Positions 63,601-64,000 of a stretch of 64,000 nt of DNA are shown here, piece after piece. Made by a program: the position numbers and the translations under genes. Numbering within the stretch: position 1 is the stretch's first letter; every line of letters starts with the position of its first letter. The notes below the pieces were generated by a model that saw nothing but the letters and a program-made list of their open reading frames with translations, did not search any database and was not told the origin of the DNA. Location: the NCBI GenBank assembly GCA_006218045.1, contig VBWB01000007.1, forward strand, positions 35,629 through 99,628, read 5' to 3'. Source of the DNA: Stygiobacter sp. (GTDB lineage: Bacteria > Pseudomonadota > Alphaproteobacteria > Rhodospirillales > Magnetospirillaceae).

Positions 63601-64000
63601 CGATGCTGGCATCCTGGGCGTCGATGGCGGCGCCGTCGGCCTGGGCCGCCACGCTCACCGTCACCTGCTGTTCGGTGACGCCGCCATTGGCGTCGGTGGT
63701 GCGCACGGTGAAGGTGTCGCTGCCGCTCCAATCGTTGTCGGCGGCGGTGAAGGTATAGGTACCGTCGGCGTTGAGCACGACCGAGCCATGCTCACCCTGG
63801 CCGACCACTTCCATGCTGACCGCGCCGTCCACGTCGGTGGCGGTGATGGTGCCGGTCACCACGCTGGCCGCATCGGAGGTGCTTTCCAGACCGGTGCCGC
63901 CGCTGGCGGTGATCACCGCCTCATCTTCGACGGCATTCACGTCGATGCTGGCGGTCGCCGGGGTGGCGATGCCGGTATCGGTGACCACGTCATAGGTGAC
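57611..64000 (-). CDS. Giant multi-domain RTX/cadherin-like surface protein (5' end outside the window)
   Basis: At least 2,129 codons are visible and the start lies beyond 64000 (the frame is open to the edge). From the N-terminal side it holds VCBS/cadherin-like repeats (DGTYTFTAADNDWSGSDTF), RTX nonapeptide blocks (GGAGDDTVFGGGGNDTISGG), a dystroglycan-type cadherin domain (PDWVEFDAATGQLSGTP), several VCBS/tandem-95 repeats (ISADHGTI...DNGNGTITF), a 19-residue repeat array, more cadherin-like units, a Gly/Ser/His-rich linker, and many further RTX blocks. RTX motifs bind calcium and fold after export, so it is probably exported by type I secretion; the end (NGETVVDFDNIEQIKW) matches that of other giant VCBS proteins. 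It could be an adhesin or surface-layer component. No Cys-rich or catalytic domain is seen. Confidence 0.9.
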   Translation of the reverse strand, partial: VTYDVVTDTGIATPATASIDVNAVEDEAVITASGGTGLESTSDAASVVTGTITATDVDGAVSMEVVGQGEHGSVVLNADGTYTFTAADNDWSGSDTFTVRTTDANGGVTEQQVTVSVAAQADGAAIDAQDASIDLGAGTNDTITGTSGADSLIGGSGDDVVNGGAGNDVIYGDSVGTSAGSYTTALDIDVTALDSSESLSAVTISGVPAGASLSAGTDNGDGTWTLSVEDLDGLQLTVTQVDADGFDLGVSVSTADGTDVELSSDSLHVSFTGNAVDGNDVLSGGAGDDTVFGGGGNDTISGGEGTDVLDGGTGNDVFTMAAGEDGTWGSGWSAKDVGDTSTSGTGDMVSINTMNQLDDTVIGGEGVDTLTASSGNDAIFLDAASGGARLDGIEVIDAGAGNDVVDLTSNRFDYGNVTIDGGSGNDVLWSSAGDDTLIGGAGNDTLNAGAGDDVLQGGDGNDTIIVDKDESAGDVVDGGSGTDTLRVELTSGQYTEAVRDELLEFNAFASDPANAGQSFTFDSLGGLQVTNMEGLSVEVNGTPINLNSPPDVVEAAVVDQTATEDQAFALDVSDFFTDADIALGDSLTYGLTFLDADGNVIPTPDWVEFDAATGQLSGTPDNSDVGAFQIQVTATDESGATATTEPFTVSVADVDNAAEISVTGGEGDESTTNAATVVTGQIEASDADGGIVSFAVVAGGDHHGSLSINPDGSFSFTAQDANWNGTDTFQVQLTDGEGNVYSQNLTITVDPTNDAPVVTMGVDLGTGTEDQRIVINKSDLVENASDVDGDALAAANISADHGTIIDNGNGTITFVPDANYNGDVTFSYTVSDGQGGTASGTATLDVTAINDGPVVSGAVDLGDGLEDQAVILSKEDLLANASDVDGDALSAANISADHGTIVDNGDGTVTFTPAADYHGEVTFTYTVSDGHGGSTTGTATLDLADVSDNTGPVASDDGDNIDMSAQGPALTLNIGDATVTEGEDPTAGLADMEDPTTRATTTNYGSDLNSSLTGSSNVDDLVSVGRDVNASINVGGGDDQLTVGRDINSNVDLGSGTNALDVGDDVNATVTAGSGNDTVRIGDELNGKIDLGGGDNRLEIGGSANASITTGSGEDEVKVGGNLNSQATLGSGDDTLDIDGSAYATINAGEGNDIVTVGNDVSSSITLGAGDDILQVTDDVWATIDAGSGDDTVSIGGDISGKVDMGSGNDHLTITGQNLWSTVTGGSGTDSIELTGVTKAQWDANTNNIQGYVKDFENIKFSDGRVIGDASAFEGNGGGESDTYEYPIEVTATLTDTDGSESLSAVTLTNIPAGATVMLGDQVLTANNDGSYSVNVTSGSTVTLNVVSDGPLDLSGVTASVTSTEANGGDTAVTTLVGEGSNAGEAAEEGLHVAEDGSIVINGSDLLANDSDADGDTLTIVSVGDAENGTVTLNPNGTISFTPDANYHGQTSFTYTVSDGQGGTSTATVNLTVDSDGINENVTYTIDADIGDVTGSTDTSTDYDASGSATSATVTGTSGNDSKYGGAGNDTVDGGAGNDKLYGGSGNDSVIGGSGTDTLYGGSGNDHLSDGTEAVAGGSSGGSGGGHGYGSHGGSGGSSGGHCGSDGSSGGSSANTGSNDTMFGGSGDDVISGGGGNDKLYGDGVTEGSGGYLYADLDISGGASDGSSVTYTIAGLETGVQLVQDGVVLTADGNGVYTLSGVDGLELKIPDNGSLTDIDFTVGLLDASGRQVASDTVSMDVGDFAGLGSGDGNDTLSGGSGTDTLFGGGGDDVLVYNADQVSDRNDADYQDQGGAARDGTDHTVDSNGLNDTLDTYIGGSGHDTLTMSDGNDAIWIGNVQGVEVIQAGAGNDVVDMNYSDGTTYGDLTVDGGSGNDAVFTNDGNDVLIGGSGTNYLSGNAGNDTFIGGSGSDAMHGGAGTDTVDYSGSATGVNVYLGAGDGNGYSGAGGVGNSGDAQGDTYSGIENVVGSAHNDYVYGSANGSVVDLGAGNDTFDNTEVASVVKSDTVDGGAGNDTIWTGNGDDTLIGGAGDDQMYGEAGNDTFLFDFGSGHDIVDGGGSSWTDTLDFSDAVGQTFVVTTESGESWTIQVDGENHGTLDMGDNVSGEVHLNTANGETVVDFDNIEQIKW
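59155..59272 (-). repeat. Gly/Ser/His-rich low-complexity linker in the giant protein
   Basis: The encoded ~40 residues are almost only Gly, Ser, His and Tyr, with a single Cys (GGHGYGSHGGSGG and GGHCGSDG), lying between two RTX blocks. It is a likely flexible spacer and could bind a metal ion through His and Cys. Confidence 0.75.
60308..60937 (-). repeat. Eleven tandem 19-residue repeats (57 bp each, last one 60 bp)
   Basis: Units such as LTVGRDINSNVDLGSGTNA, LDVGDDVNATVTAGSGNDT and VSIGGDISGKVDMGSGNDH follow each other without gaps. Each has one RTX-like half (GSGNDT or GSGDDT) and one half lacking the Gly-rich calcium loop (VGxDxNAxI). The copies differ at many positions, so the array is old. 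It is distinct from the 9-residue RTX blocks elsewhere in the same protein. Confidence 0.85.

Noticed and set aside
57611..64000. A CRISPR array suggested by regularly repeated 57-base and 27-base units
   Set aside because: The repeats stay in frame, encode RTX and related motifs, vary in sequence between copies, and lack constant repeats with unique spacers or cas genes.

Overview
The window is a GC-rich bacterial chromosome segment, almost certainly from an alphaproteobacterium of the Rhodospirillales and most like a magnetospirillum. The evidence is lineage-typical genes (a DUF1476 protein, a FYDLN-acid zinc-ribbon protein, a thrC-M16 peptidase pair, a uvrC-pgsA-molybdopterin cluster), a CheZ of the FQD-type and many Cache/PAS/GGDEF/MCP sensory proteins typical of free-living spirilla. 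No magnetosome genes are present, so the genus is an inference.

Layout: 1-4.7 kb carries a type I secretion unit on the minus strand: a FecR/RTX substrate, a TolC-type outer-membrane channel and the start of an ABC exporter that runs off the left edge. 4.8-15.6 kb holds membrane proteins, an M23 peptidase, heme A synthase, PmbA, a diguanylate cyclase, a response regulator, an ArsR regulator, a DUF1476 protein and a divergent HxlR/oxidoreductase pair. 15.7-20.1 kb is lepA followed by two overlapping O-antigen-polymerase-like membrane proteins. 20.1-22.6 kb has rpmB, cheZ, meaB and a small unknown gene. 22.6-26.5 kb is a scar region: a stretch with no intact gene, a 5'-truncated IS3-family transposase, a DUF3313 lipoprotein/MipA pair with a divergent TetR regulator, and a tRNA-Ser. 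26.7-32 kb is a sensory island (histidine kinase, Cache sensor, PAS-LuxR regulator, ElbB). 32.1-43.2 kb has M32 carboxypeptidase, thrC, an M16 peptidase, a Nudix hydrolase with a proline-rich tail, a flagellin-like protein, rlmJ, a PAS/MCP gene pair and a MoxR/VWA pair. 43.2-47.8 kb is rpsA, cmk, aroA, a FYDLN protein and tRNA-Ala. 47.9-54.5 kb is an anti-sigma/ECF sigma/secreted-repeat unit, then moaE-moaD-moeA-mobB-pgsA-uvrC. 54.9-64 kb ends in an SDR reductase, two paralogous Ser/Thr kinases and a giant repetitive surface protein that runs off the right edge.

The most interesting locus is the last one. In transcription order it runs from the giant cadherin/RTX protein to a kinase with an intact HRD motif, then to a tandem paralogue in which the catalytic Asp is Ala (HRA), a predicted pseudokinase. 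The first kinase start overlaps the stop of the giant gene, and a 13-bp perfect hairpin lies just inside the kinase reading frame. The giant protein also contains eleven 19-residue repeats in which one half looks like an RTX nonapeptide and the other half does not. The first 4.7 kb of the window provides a type I secretion system with its own RTX substrate, so the organism appears to invest heavily in calcium-dependent secreted or surface proteins.
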